A stretch of DNA of 64,000 nt from Parietichytrium sp. I65-24A (taxonomy: Eukaryota > Sar > Bigyra > Thraustochytrida > Thraustochytriidae), in NCBI GenBank assembly GCA_012862575.1, contig BLSF01000011.1, positions 186,001-250,000 on the forward strand, read 5' to 3'. The notes under the pieces were generated by a model. The model did no database searches. It was not told where the DNA came from and saw nothing but the letters and a program-made list of their open reading frames with translations. Shown here in pieces: positions 29,319 through 40,305 of this stretch. How positions within the stretch are numbered: position 1 is the stretch's first letter; each line of letters starts with the position of its first letter. A program made the position numbers and the translations under genes.

Positions 29319-31217
29319 TTACATCTCATCACCAGATGAATAATAGTCGTCATCGCCACGCATGTACCGATTCTTGAGAGCCTCTTCCTCTTCCTCGTCT
29401 TCATCATCTTCCTCCTCCTCCTCCTCTTCATCATCGGCTCCACCAAGGGCGACCTCGGCATCAAGTTCCGCGTGTTGCTCTTGGATAGCATCGGGGTTTT
29501 GAGCGCGTTCGGCAGCTTCTTTCGCCTTCTGGGCAATGAGCTCATCCAGGCTGAGGGGCTCATCATCACTCTTTGATGTGTCTCTTGCAGCCCCGTCATC
29601 ATCGTCGGCACCAGCACGCTTCGAAGCAGAGGTTTCATCACTCGGAGAGGAGTCCTCAACATCGAAAGGCTGAGGGGCAGCGATGGGGAGAGTGCTAACA
29701 GACGAGATAGCCTCTTCAAGCTTGCCCGTGGGCTCCTTCCCGAGATCACGGTGAAATTTGTCCAACAAACGAAATTGATCAGCAAGAAACGAGTCTGCGA
29801 TATCATCTAGTCTGAACGGCATGCTAACGCGGGGGTTTAGAGCACGCTCTACCAAATCCGGGTGCTCTCTCTCCTCCTTCTTGTACTTGCGAGTTATCTG
29901 CTTTCGGTCCCGCCCGGGGAAGAACTGGGCAATGTTTGCAAAATCTTGCCCGCACTGACGAAGAGCCATATAAAAGAGCTTTGTTTCTTGCTCGGTCCAC
30001 CGCGATACCGACGTTCGTTTCGAGAAAGACATGGACGTTACTCGCGGGCGATCCTCGTCATCGCAGATCGGCGCCTCGGTAATCTGGACTTCCTTGGGTT
30101 TGTAGACCAAGCTGCTAGTATCTACGACGACTTTACCATTTTTGATGATCACTTGCGGAGCGAGAGGGGTCAGGTCACTATCATCTTCATCAAAGATGCT
30201 CTTCTTCACCACAGGCTTTACAGGCTTTTCTTCTGGCGGTGGCACAATACCGAGCTTACGGAGTCGTTTTCTTTCATTTCGCTTTTGCTTCAGCAAATCT
30301 CGCCGTTTCACACCGGATGGAGCCTGTCTTCCATCCTTTTTGTTTTTCAGAAAATCCTTCATGCGCATTTGTGCAATATCTTTCTCCCCACCTAGAGTAA
30401 TTGCGACAGATCTTGTCTTTGGAGCGCTGGAATGGGACCTTGTCGCGCTCGATGGAGGATGGGTCGAAGAGGAATTGGCCGACTGCTGTGGCAGAAGCGC
30501 AGAGAGCGGCCCAAGTACACTGGAAGTAATTGAAGAGGTTCTCGGTCGCGCCATTGGAATTGCCTTCGACCTACTACTTACACTTCCGCTGCGAGTCCGC
30601 GCCCCTACGCTACTAGCAGCACTAATTGCGCTGTTGCTGCGCACTCTTGGTGGGGGCATGCTCAAATGTGCAAACATTCCCGTTGACATGCTAAACTCTA
30701 GCGACGGTGGAGACGCTGGTGGTTCGTCTATATCCTCGCTCTCTTCCTGAATCGCTGCTGTCTCCCGCCTTTGCTCATTGCCTGATGCACCATCCCCTGA
30801 TTTCGGATGTGAAGAGACTTGGCTCAGCAGATCCAAATTATGGTGTGCTCGGCCACCATTACTGCTCCCAGACGATCCCAGGTCAAACGAGACGCCTCTC
30901 CGCTTGAGTTGAGAGGGCTTTTGTTGTGCCTGTGCTGGCGTCGCCTGCATGAGTGCACCCCCCTGGTTGTCCATGGCTTCAATGTTTGACGCGACTCCGG
31001 CCGAGTCCGCCCTGTCTCTCTGCGTCTCATCGCGAGATCCAGTGACGCTGCCGTGCGCCTCCACGCCTTCGAGCCCTTGATGAAGGTCAGCTTGCCCTGA
31101 CTGGTTTCCATCGTCCAATTTCACTCTCTTGCGTCCCCTGGGCGGCGCCAGAGGTTTTCCACCGCGTCCGCCGAGCCTTTGGCGGCTCACATGGCCCGAC
31201 CCCAAAGGCAAGAACAT
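29319..31217 (-). CDS. BDP1: Transcription factor TFIIIB subunit Bdp1 (B'')
   Basis: A 632-residue nuclear protein. The first 280 residues are disordered and rich in Ser, Gln and Arg. A basic stretch (about 275-320) is followed by the extended SANT/Myb domain (about 400-460), with SRWTEQETKLFYMALRQCG then FPGRDRKQITRKYKKEE. The Trp spacing and the PGR(D/T)RKQ element are typical of Bdp1 and not of other SANT proteins. The C-terminal 130 residues are Asp/Glu-rich. Bdp1 joins TBP and Brf1 at RNA polymerase III promoters. The start is the first ATG; the TATC-like simple repeat at 31215-31275 adjoins it. Confidence 0.88.
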   Translation of the reverse strand: MFLPLGSGHVSRQRLGGRGGKPLAPPRGRKRVKLDDGNQSGQADLHQGLEGVEAHGSVTGSRDETQRDRADSAGVASNIEAMDNQGGALMQATPAQAQQKPSQLKRRGVSFDLGSSGSSNGGRAHHNLDLLSQVSSHPKSGDGASGNEQRRETAAIQEESEDIDEPPASPPSLEFSMSTGMFAHLSMPPPRVRSNSAISAASSVGARTRSGSVSSRSKAIPMARPRTSSITSSVLGPLSALLPQQSANSSSTHPPSSATRSHSSAPKTRSVAITLGGEKDIAQMRMKDFLKNKKDGRQAPSGVKRRDLLKQKRNERKRLRKLGIVPPPEEKPVKPVVKKSIFDEDDSDLTPLAPQVIIKNGKVVVDTSSLVYKPKEVQITEAPICDDEDRPRVTSMSFSKRTSVSRWTEQETKLFYMALRQCGQDFANIAQFFPGRDRKQITRKYKKEEREHPDLVERALNPRVSMPFRLDDIADSFLADQFRLLDKFHRDLGKEPTGKLEEAISSVSTLPIAAPQPFDVEDSSPSDETSASKRAGADDDDGAARDTSKSDDEPLSLDELIAQKAKEAAERAQNPDAIQEQHAELDAEVALGGADDEEEEEEEDDEDEEEEEALKNRYMRGDDDYYSSGDEM

Positions 31218-32310
31218 CTATCTGTGTACCTGTGTATCTGCGTATCTGTGTATCTGTCTATCAATCTATCAATCTATCCGCTGACCGTCCGACGGATGTA
31301 TTCTGCGCTGTTACGATGTCTTTGCGTCCACAATTTCACTCTTCCAAATCGACGTTCGTTCACACATGCACCTCCTCGTCTTCCTTGTCGGCGTTCTTGA
31401 AACTTCGGATTGCTGACGCTCGAGGGACTCCGACGTCTCAACTTTTTTATACTTTTCGCCGTTCCTTTTACCGAGTGTCGCAAAAGAATCTGTCAAAAAG
31501 TGAATAATTAATATGAAGTTCCCCGACTGATCGACTCTGAGAGATGTGAGACGTGAGATGCGTCCCGCATAAGCCGCCGCTAGGAGTGCCGCGTACGCTA
31601 TATACAGTCGGTTACTTGCCGCGTACCCCGTCACACTGGCTTCAAGTTGAGCGGGAGGCCAGTGACTGAACCTGCGAATTTCAGCTCTAAATGTCTCCAA
31701 TGTCTCTCTTTTTCTCGCTCTTTCCGCGCACGTCCACGAACCCGGGGGCGAGGTCCCCGCGTGATTATCGGGCAATTAGAAGTGCGCTATCCCGCGTAAG
31801 GAGCACACGGCGCGGAGCACTGAAGAGAACGGTCGCCAAGACGTCTATGCGCGAATTCCGTCGGTGGTCCTCGCTCTCTCTCTCTCTGGTGTGCACGCCT
31901 AGCTGTGAGTAGCATCCCTTTAAGGAAAGGACGGGAAATCAACCTTACCTGAAATCGTATTTGTACACTTAGGAGGCGGATGAATGGTGAGTGGGCCGTA
32001 GGAGTGGACTAAATGGAATTAGCGGGTAGTAACGAGGCTTGTATGGCTGATGGTTACTAGTACCCAGTAGGCCTTTTCGATATAATTTTTTTTTTTCGAT
32101 CGTCAAACAACAGTTGCTTTTCGTTTGATTGATTGATTGTTTGTTTGTTTCATTGTCAATCAGTTTCTTTTGGGTGGACAATTGCTCTCATTAGTTTGTT
32201 TCGTGTGGATATTTCTCTGCTCGGCCGCGTCGATTAGAGCTCTTTCTTGCGAGAGAATCGGGCTGAAGGTAGTGGCGAAGAAGAGCACTTCGTGAAATAG
32301 TTATACTTTG
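31218..32310. other. Intergenic region with TATC/TATCTG repeat
   Basis: Begins with a degenerate tatctgtg/tatcaatc repeat at about 31215-31276, in the Bdp1 promoter or leader. The rest has no supported gene. A minus-strand frame at 31311-31775 has no recognisable features. Confidence 0.55.
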
Positions 32311-34710
32311 TTATGCAGAGACAGGCGGGTCCAGCTTTATGACTGGGAAGAACGGATGGTTGGAAAAGTCGAATGAAAGCTTGCGATCATCCTTTGGAGC
32401 GCTTGTCTCGCGAGTAATAAATATGGAGTTTCCGATCACCACTTTGAGCAAGGATTTGTAGACTGAGACTTCGCCAGGAGTGAGATAACCGCTCTTCACG
32501 ATCTGAGAAATGGTCTCCTTGCATCGATCAAGAAACTCCTTAGCGTGCGCAAAAAGCAGCTCAGCGGTGTACTGCGACATGGTGGTAACCTGCTCATAGC
32601 TCTCGAAATTGAGCATTCCAGGGTTTACGATCGTAGAGTACGGAGCAAATCTGTGGTTGTATCGAATTCGAGGTGATCCAAACTCATACTCGGGATTGAC
32701 AAACTTGAGTTGTTTGCGAAGCGCAACCAGAATCCGTAGAAATCCGTCGCAAAGTAGCTTGTAGATCTCCGCAGCAAACTTGTCTTTTAGCAAGAGCGTG
32801 GAGCTCTTGGATGTGGTGTATTGCTCGTTAAGCTCCTTCAAAATCCTGTTCTGGGCAGCCTGGATGCTGCTCCGCGTCTTTTTGCCCTCACTATTTGTAA
32901 GCAGTGCAGAGCCCACAACTTCGGCCATTGGGGCGCTATCTGGCCTCACGCTCGAAGCCACGAGCATCAGCTTTGATTCCAAGAAAGTAGACATTTCGTC
33001 TCGATTGTCACGTAAGCGGGCGTACAGGTATGTCATGTACCAGAACATAATGTCGTATTCATAGATTGAGTACAGCTCAAGCTCAAAGCCGAGTTGCAGG
33101 TGATAAATCATCAATCGGGTAGTCCACTCGGCGCACCAGGAGTGCATTGAAAAGTGCAGCATGCTCGACAGCCTTTTAGGCTCCATATTTGAGAGCTCGC
33201 CACTCTTCAGCTCAGGCCGCAGCTCCAGCAGTGCGGCCTGGTCCTGCCATTCAGCTTCTTGCTGGATGATGGCCCAGTCGGGCAAAATATTGGCGATGTT
33301 GCGGCGCTGCCGCGCGCGACTCCCATCCAAGACCCTCAAAACTTCATACATTGGATTAACCATACACTGCACAAAGTGTTTTCCCGCTGCAGTTTCGAGC
33401 TCATAATATGGAACCCCAAAGTTTCTCAGATCTTGCACTATCCAATCGCTGTAGGAGTACTTGCCGAGGGCAAGCTTTTTGTCGTTGGAAAGGAGGGGAA
33501 GGACTGCTGATCGAGCAACGATGCATGGGTGCTTTTCCGTAAAGCTGATGATGGCGTTGAAAAGTCCGAAGAAACTCTCCTGGTTGCGGAGTGAGCACAT
33601 CACTCCAAGGTTAAAAAGCTGGGCCTCTATCTCCTTTTGCACTTTGCCGTAGTCTATTACCGGTTTCACTCTCGGCGGAGAGGAGGCAAGAATTTTTTTG
33701 TTTGTGTCAAAATCCACGGCAAAGGCTTCCACGGCCTTGCGCAATTCGGGATCTGCGCCACTTCTTCCGGGGCCCACCTGCTCGTAAAGCGCCTTGAGAG
33801 CCTCTAGCTGCTTCTCAATTGCAGGCAGTTTCTCAATCCCTTTCGGAGGTTGAAGATCACTGAAGAGATTTAAATAGCCTTGCCTGAATTCCAACAGCCG
33901 CTCCAAAAGCTGCGTGGTGTCCTCAGCGAATGCTGGGCTCGTACCTTTTCTCTTGTTCAGTATACCCCTTGCCGCTGTCAAAAGCCTGTTCAAGTCCTCT
34001 ATCTGGACGTCTTCGGCAAGCGGCAGGCCATGCTGCGCTGCTACGAAGTCTTCCTCCTCGTACAAATCGGCGAAACGCACCAGCCTGCGAATGAAGTAGC
34101 ACGTTTTGAGGACCGTCAAGAACGCCACGACAGAAACTGCCGCGAGCGCCGCCTCATCGCTATTGGCAGCAGCTTCCTCTTTCTCGTCTAAAGCAGGCAG
34201 CTCCTTGTCGAGCTCCCCGGCCGGGTCCATGGCTCGCCGCAAAAGTGCCGTTGCCCCGGGCACTTCTCTCAGCAGGCGCAGCGCATCTTCAGCGAGGTAC
34301 ACGCACGCGTGAACAGAAGCAGCGAGCAGTTGGCCTTCTCCAAACCATGCCACCTCCAAGCATTGCGACACCTCGAGAATCGCAGCAAGCTCCGCGCTAG
34401 AGCGCGGTGGCATTGGAAGGTCGCCGGCCTTGACTTTCTCTGTGGCTGTTCGCACGGAGCTGAGTCCAAGTCCAGCGTCCATCTTCGGTGACATGAGCTC
34501 CAGGGCGTTCATGGAATCCTGCAAGGTGAACCCTTCCCTTTTACGCATGCCGCCCATACCGAGAGCATCGCATCCTTGCCGCAGAAGCTCCGTGACATCC
34601 TCCCATTCCGCGATGGCTTCGTCCTCGCTCGCAATAATCACTGCATGCTCCTGCTCTCCTTTGCTCGAGAGTCCTGCAAAGGCGCTCGACGAGCGCGGAC
34701 CCGAGTCCAT
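32311..34710 (-). CDS. NAA35: NatC N-alpha-acetyltransferase auxiliary subunit NAA35/MAK10
   Basis: An 800-residue protein, mostly helical, using the ATG at 34710 (MDSGPRSS); the frame is open to 34779, but the extra 23 residues look like leader. The hallmark is near residue 75: FTLQDSMNALELMSPKMDAG, matching the Mak10 consensus of (A/S)(I/L)E(L/M)M(D/S)PKMD(A/S)G. NAA35 scaffolds the NatC complex with NAA30 and NAA38 and helps hold the ribosome, so that Met-hydrophobic N-termini are acetylated. Length is close to the family norm (about 725-830). No oddities seen. Confidence 0.88.
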   Translation of the reverse strand: MDSGPRSSSAFAGLSSKGEQEHAVIIASEDEAIAEWEDVTELLRQGCDALGMGGMRKREGFTLQDSMNALELMSPKMDAGLGLSSVRTATEKVKAGDLPMPPRSSAELAAILEVSQCLEVAWFGEGQLLAASVHACVYLAEDALRLLREVPGATALLRRAMDPAGELDKELPALDEKEEAAANSDEAALAAVSVVAFLTVLKTCYFIRRLVRFADLYEEEDFVAAQHGLPLAEDVQIEDLNRLLTAARGILNKRKGTSPAFAEDTTQLLERLLEFRQGYLNLFSDLQPPKGIEKLPAIEKQLEALKALYEQVGPGRSGADPELRKAVEAFAVDFDTNKKILASSPPRVKPVIDYGKVQKEIEAQLFNLGVMCSLRNQESFFGLFNAIISFTEKHPCIVARSAVLPLLSNDKKLALGKYSYSDWIVQDLRNFGVPYYELETAAGKHFVQCMVNPMYEVLRVLDGSRARQRRNIANILPDWAIIQQEAEWQDQAALLELRPELKSGELSNMEPKRLSSMLHFSMHSWCAEWTTRLMIYHLQLGFELELYSIYEYDIMFWYMTYLYARLRDNRDEMSTFLESKLMLVASSVRPDSAPMAEVVGSALLTNSEGKKTRSSIQAAQNRILKELNEQYTTSKSSTLLLKDKFAAEIYKLLCDGFLRILVALRKQLKFVNPEYEFGSPRIRYNHRFAPYSTIVNPGMLNFESYEQVTTMSQYTAELLFAHAKEFLDRCKETISQIVKSGYLTPGEVSVYKSLLKVVIGNSIFITRETSAPKDDRKLSFDFSNHPFFPVIKLDPPVSA

Positions 34711-37549
34711 CGCCAAACGCTCGCTGCACCCAAACACTTCTTTCTTTCCTGGCCAGTTCCTCGCCGCACAACAATACAAATTCCCACACCAACGTAGTCG
34801 CTGTAAACCTAAAGTGCCAACCCACAGCTGCCGTCCGTCGCTTCGAAAGCGCTCCTGTGTTATAAGTTATATCGCTTTGAAACTGCCTCACAACTCGCGG
34901 CCGCAGCACACTGCGTTGAACTTGCTAGCTAGATTGCTATAGAAACCGTAGCACCCGGGTACTCCGAGCTTGGTGCGGGGCGCGCGGACACTCTTGGTGC
35001 GGTGGGGATGCTAAGGATTTAGGTAGGGGTGGGCTATGGCGGCACTTGTGGCAGAGGATTTGTAAGGCGATGTGGAGCTGCTCTGCGATGTAAATTGGCT
35101 TTTGTTGAGCTCGAATCAAAATCGAAAGCATTTGTTTTGCAATTATTGTATTATTGTATGCAAGTTTGATTAAAATGTTTTATATGTTCAACGCGAGAAA
35201 ACTGAAAGCTTTGAAGGGTTTGAAATGCTTTGGAACCTGCCTGTTCTGTGTGACATTGGCAGTGAGTTCGCGGTAGCATTGAGGGAAGCTAACTCCAACT
35301 TGGACGATCCAGGTCTGCCGGTCCATGCCAAAGCAAACACCTGCTTCCCTGCTTCGCTGTCCGAATTCACCGTCAGAGCTGCTGCGTCAGGGCTCGAGTT
35401 TGGTCGCAAGTAAAAGGAAAACTCAGGACCCGCTTCGAGAAGCGGCATGGTCGAAGGAAATGAAGGGCTGGTTCTATGATCATGGGATGCGTGGTTTGGG
35501 TCAAGGTTGGGATCGAGAGCTCTCGATGTGCAAGATGCGCGAAAGTATAAGAATTACGAGGAGGGCTTGGCGGGTCTGGCTCAACGGTTGCGACTGAAGG
35601 TTATTGGTTTTCCGATGTAACGGAGCGCATCGTGCAGTGCGGATGGCGTGAAACCGAGAGGCAATGCAATAGTTGTTGGACGAGCAAGAGCCTTCCTTTT
35701 TCTCACGAAGTCAAGGGCCTTGAAACTTTTCCTCTCGCGTAAAGATCTCAAGATGGGGAAATGAAAGGCGAAAGTCTTGCAAAACGTCGAAGCCGCCAGC
35801 CAGAGCTCATGACCAAGACGCTTTCCTCTATATTTCAGTTCTGAAGTTGGTCTTCCATCTTCACCAAGCGCCAAACCCCAATTCTGATTTCTGAATTCTG
35901 AACTTTTGAATTCTGAGTTCTGAACGTTGGTGCCCGCGCCCACAGACATACTTGTATCATTCGCGAGTACCAGCCCGCCAATGTCTCGCTCGTTGTTCGC
36001 TGAGGTGCACGTGGTCGCGTCTGTACTTTCAATAATTTTTACATGTCAAAATTTTAGAACTGTAAATACAAAACAGTAAAAAATAGTGAATTAAAAAGAA
36101 TAAATAAATAAATACTTTTAAAAAAGAGTGGAAATGCTTCAAGCTCGGACCTTTTCCTCTCGCGGGATCGTTGCGGATGGTGAACGCATCACAGCACCAC
36201 ACTTACGAAACTGCGGTATAAGGAGCGACACTAGCATTTGCTATTCCACTAAATTGAATCGTTACGATACAAACGAACGCGAAGCACTAACTTGCGCTGT
36301 TAGCACATTTTGTAGCGTATCTAGGCGAAACAATGGGGGACTGATAGCACCTGAATAGTGGCTGGAGACGTCTTATGCATAACTTACAGTAAACTCTAAA
36401 AACCTTCAGTGCTTTCTATGGTAGTTACTATTCTTTCTACTATTTTGAACTAATGGATGCTTTACAGTTAATAATGATAGCAATCTATTTGGGAAATACT
36501 TGAATCTGAAATTTGAGCTGAACCGAAGAGAAGCCATCAAAGTCCTAGCCGATTCCCTACAGTCGGGGGAAAAGACTTTTCACCCCTCTGTACAATGTCC
36601 CCCCACACTCCATCCTAGGGTAAGTGCTATTCGCGTCCCAGAACCACTTACTCGTTTCGGTAACAGGCGATACTAGAGGCGGAGGCTGAAGGAGAAGAAA
36701 GATGGAGCGAGACCATGTTATTTTAGTTAGGATAATAATTAGGTGAAGTTACAAACCACAAAAAAAAACGAAACACAGACATCAGACATCATCAGACATC
36801 AGAAAGAATTCAGAAATCAAAACTTGGCGCACCGAGAGAAAGAAAGAGTGACGGTGAGGATCAGTGAGGAGGAAAGGCCACTCACAGATGCTCACAGTGC
36901 GAGGACTCGGAGCCGATGAGAAGCACTTATCCACCTGTACTCGTAGTAAGCTTACAGTGAAAACATGTGAAAACAACTGCAATACACAGGATGGTAAGAA
37001 CGACCTCTTACTACTCTCCTGCCAGGAATAGTAGGGACCCAGCTCCGTTATTTAAAACTCGTTGGTTCTGCGTTCACTGAATTCTGAAAATCATTGTTCA
37101 TTGAGCAGCGGAAAACAACGAAGCCACGCAAGAACTAAACCATTCTAATAAATAAATAAATAAATGAATAAATACAGTTCAAACGAAACGTTCCTGTTAA
37201 ATCAAACTTCTTTTTCATGCCAATGCCCTCATTGCCATCATTCAACACAGCCACCGCGCACCACTCCCCGCACCACCACTCCCACCAGAGGGCGCGTCGA
37301 TCGACCGCACTGACCCACACCCCCACACCACCAGAACCCCACACCACCATACCGCACAAGCCGGGCCCCGAACCGACGTCTCCCTTCCAACTCGCACTTC
37401 AAGAACCGACCGAGAGCAGCCAAGTTTCCCTAGCTCCTCTGGTTCCACTGGTTCCACTGGTTCCACTGGTTCCACATAGGACCAAAAGGACTAAAACTAC
37501 TGATGAATTCCATAGATAAATTCTCAACAATCTAACCAACAAACATCAC

Positions 37550-37580
<31 letters not shown>

Positions 37581-37831
37581 CCAAGGAGGAGGAGGAAGAA
37601 GAAGAAGGAGAGGCGCGGGAGGAAGAAGAAGGAGAGGCGCGGGGGCAGCGGGCACCTGCGTGAGGAGGATAAAGGAAGGGTGAGGGAGGGGGGACAATAG
37701 GGAAATAGGGAACTAGGGTGCGCGCAGGTGCGGGAAGAGGAGCGGGCAAAATAGCGTCGCAGGCGGAGGCGCAGGTGGCGGGGGAGGAGGAGGAGGAGAG
37801 AGAGCAGCGGACGCTGAAGCGGCGCAAAGTC
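34711..37831. other. Long divergent intergenic region
   Basis: About 3.1 kb between two gene starts with no credible gene. It contains a gaattctgaa-type repeat block (about 35883-35925), an AT-rich stretch with (AAATA)-like repeats at about 36060-36125, an (AATA)n run at 37145-37172, a 9-bp tandem repeat at 37438-37475 and a (GA)n/(GAG)n purine tract at 37550-37640 in the presumed leader of the HPt gene. Confidence 0.6.
37438..37475. repeat. Nine-bp tandem repeat (ctggttcca)n
   Basis: Four adjoining copies of ctggttcca. They lie about 360 bp upstream of the HPt start codon, in non-coding sequence. Confidence 0.9.
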
Positions 37832-38685
37832 ATGGCGGAAGAGGAGGACAAGCAGCAGCAGCAGCAGGAGGAGAAGGAGGGAGCGGCGATGGAGCTCTCG
37901 GCCGAGGAGCTGGAGACGGTGAAAAGCTGCGAGTCCATCGATGGCGACATGGATTTTCTCAAGACTGTGAGTGCCGAAAGGTGTTGTTGGTTGTTGTTAT
38001 TATGGTTGTTGTTGTTATTGTGGTTGTTGTTGTTGTTGTTATTGTGGTTGTTGTTGTCGTGGTTTTGGTTGTTGTTGTTGTTGTTGGAAGAATTGCGCTG
38101 GCAGTGGCGGATACGATGGATATGACGGTGGCAGTTGATGGCGGGGGGAGTATGGGGCGCGAGTGGGTTTGTGTCCGTCGATGCGCTGTACTGATTTGAT
38201 ATCGTTTTCGCGATTGTTGGTTTTGATTCGCCGTTTGGGTGTGTTGGACGCAGATATTCGAGATGCTTTCGAGCAGCATCACCGACAAGTTTAAAGACAT
38301 CGACGAGGCATTTGGGAAGAATGACTATGAAGTGATCTGGAAGAGTGCGCATTCACTTAAAGGCTCCGCGTTGCAGTGCAGCTTGGACGCTCTCGGAGCT
38401 GCGGCCAAGTTGGTAGAAGCGCATTACAAGGAGGTCGCAGCGAAAGCCGCCACTGCTGCACCGGCGGAAGGCGAGGCAGCAAAGGAAGCTGAAGCGGACC
38501 CGAAAGAGAATGGCGAGGCCTCTGGCGCCAAGGAAGAAGACACCAAGGTTTCACCTAAAGAAGAATCCTCCGAGGCCCCCGTGGAGGAAGCTGACAAGGG
38601 CAAAGAGCTCGTAGAAAAGCTGAAGTACGAAGGTATTAGAGTGCAAAACACCAACGCGAAGCTCGCAGCAGAGGAGGATGCGTAG
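37832..38685 (+). CDS. Histidine-containing phosphotransfer (HPt) protein, two exons
   Basis: Exons 37832-37966 and 38254-38685 join in frame (phase 0) to give 188 residues. HPt proteins carry phosphate from hybrid histidine kinases to response regulators. The HPt helix bundle is built from both exons: exon 1 ends GDMDFLKT and exon 2 begins IFEMLSSS. The phospho-accepting His is about residue 78 in AHSLKGSA, followed by a helix to about 110. The C-terminal 75 residues are Ala/Glu/Lys-rich and probably disordered. The N-terminus is Glu/Gln-rich. The ATG at 37832 is chosen because upstream in-frame sequence is a purine-rich tract. Splice sites are GTGAGT and GACGCAG. It is the only gene here where I can place an intron with confidence. 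Confidence 0.88.
37967..38253 (+). other. Intron of the HPt gene, rich in GTT triplets
   Basis: A 287-bp phase-0 intron with canonical GTGAGT donor and CAG acceptor. From about 37983 to 38090 it is nearly all (GTT)n with GTG and TTA interruptions. Its reverse complement (AAC)n would also read as a polyasparagine/threonine frame, which is an artefact. Confidence 0.85.
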
Positions 38686-39000
38686 GCTCTCGTTGTTGTC
38701 GTGGGCCACTTAATTTTGCTAGATGATCGTGCTCTTGAGGCTCTCGTGATGAATGAGGTCCCTTCGTTGTTAATTTGCGACTCCTATTTCTTCCCTTTCC
38801 ATTCAGTCAAATAATAAGAAAAATTGTACGAACGCATGATCTGCAGTGAGCTGAAGTAATTTATCAGTCCAGCGTTCTTTCTTCTTTTTGCAAAAAACCC
38901 TCACCCTGATTTCTGAGAATTGAGCGCTCTAGTTTAACAGTGGATCACTTTAATTCTTGGAGGACTGTGCTGTTTGACTCTTCTTTTAAATAACATAAAG
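38686..39000. other. Convergent intergenic region
   Basis: Holds the 3' ends of the HPt and nitrilase-fold genes. An aataataaga element at about 38811 may be a polyadenylation signal. No gene seen. Confidence 0.45.
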
Positions 39001-40305
39001 TTACAAAAACTCTGCGCTCGACTTTTGGATGAGCGTTTGCAACTTGGCAGAATCTGATAACTGCCTGTGCAGCGCGCACATCTCTTTAGAAGCAAGAGCA
39101 GAGAGCATCCTGCTCGAGTCCCCACCAGGAGACTCTACCCAAATCAAGTCGTGCTCCCCAGCTATGGTCCCATACGCCAAATCTGAGTTTGCAGCGCTGC
39201 ACATGTTCTGGATCGTCTCAACACTGGTTTGGTCCACCATCACCACCACCCTGGACAAGTTAATACGAGCCCGAGCAAAACATACGAGAAAGGTAGACTC
39301 CGCGATTGTATCCCCTGCGACATCAACGATACTTCCCGGCCCGGTTCGGCAGCTGGCCACCACCCAAGACTGGGCCAGTGTCGCGAGCGCAGCGATTCGC
39401 TTGGAGCACAAGCTGGAGCACAGAAATACAATAGCTGTGACGCACTCTTCCTGCACGGCTAGCCTGAAAGGCTCAGGGAAGTTCACCTCGTCAGAGATTC
39501 CGAGAGCAACTTTGCCGAAATCAGTCGACACAACATTTAGTCCGTCGCCTGGCATAACTCCAGCTGCTAGCTCCAATTTGCTGAGGGCTCGTTTGTTTTG
39601 CGTTGCGATCAACGCCCCCTCCCGATTGAGTATGTGAGCGCCGTTGCGAAGGGTACCGCACAAATCTGTGTAGAGCGAGCCAAAGCATATATACACATTC
39701 TTTTCTTTGGCCAGCCCAGACAAACAGTCAAGCGCGAGCTGATGGAGCTGGTTTATTTTCGCGCCTCCTTCCTCGCGACACAGCTCACACAAACTCTGCA
39801 GGGGGCCCACAAACGTTTCAGGAAGCACGACAAGGTCAGTCTCTCCTTGAGGCAGTGACCTAATCGTGCCTGCCACAAAGCTCAGCACCATTCCAGCGTC
39901 CGACTTTTCACGGTGGCAGTTTTCTAGACTGACTGAATAGACACAAGGAAGAAAGACGGTTTCAGGTCGCAACGCATCGGGCTCTGTCTCTTCACCTCTG
40001 GATTTGAGCGCAGACATGATGGACGCAGAGACTCTCTCCGCCGTTTCATTGTCCAAACTCCCCGCTGGGCTGGAGCGCATCGGCTGTGGATTCTCAGGCT
40101 CGTCATAGCCATCCCACATGTCGTTCGCGGAGTCGATGTTGTTGTGAGGATCATAAGGGTCGCGTGAGAATGCTTCGCGAGTTTTCTGCACCATGACGGA
40201 AGAGTCCGTTTGCTCCGGTCTCTGCCCTCCATCTGAGTCCCAGCCTTCCCAGAACTGGTCATTGCTCCCAGCAAAACTATCGTCCATTTCCGGTTCAAGC
40301 CGCAA
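39001..40305 (-). CDS. Nitrilase-fold protein, probably without catalytic cysteine
   Basis: A 434-residue protein (a second ATG at 40287 gives MDDSFAGS and may be used). The first 110 residues are acidic and disordered. The carbon-nitrogen hydrolase fold starts near 115. The Glu of the triad is in VVLPETF (about 160). The general region of the triad Lys is NKRALSK (about 236). The nucleophile motif, usually I-C-(Y/F)-D-x-x-F-P-E, reads ISDEVNFPE (about 268-276), with Ser where Cys should be. The strand and FPE context are intact, so this is a substitution, not a misread frame. Later sandwich elements (WVVASCRTG, DVAGDTIAES) are present. It is therefore either a pseudoenzyme or one with altered chemistry. 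The specific nitrilase branch is not identifiable. Confidence 0.72.
   Translation of the reverse strand: MRLEPEMDDSFAGSNDQFWEGWDSDGGQRPEQTDSSVMVQKTREAFSRDPYDPHNNIDSANDMWDGYDEPENPQPMRSSPAGSLDNETAERVSASIMSALKSRGEETEPDALRPETVFLPCVYSVSLENCHREKSDAGMVLSFVAGTIRSLPQGETDLVVLPETFVGPLQSLCELCREEGGAKINQLHQLALDCLSGLAKEKNVYICFGSLYTDLCGTLRNGAHILNREGALIATQNKRALSKLELAAGVMPGDGLNVVSTDFGKVALGISDEVNFPEPFRLAVQEECVTAIVFLCSSLCSKRIAALATLAQSWVVASCRTGPGSIVDVAGDTIAESTFLVCFARARINLSRVVVMVDQTSVETIQNMCSAANSDLAYGTIAGEHDLIWVESPGGDSSRMLSALASKEMCALHRQLSDSAKLQTLIQKSSAEFL

Noticed and set aside
31311-31775. Minus-strand 154-codon frame upstream of Bdp1
   Set aside because: No recognisable features, and the composition is that of intergenic DNA.
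37546-38352. Minus-strand 268-codon frame rich in Asn and Ser
   Set aside because: It is the reverse of the purine-rich leader and the (GTT)n intron of the HPt gene.
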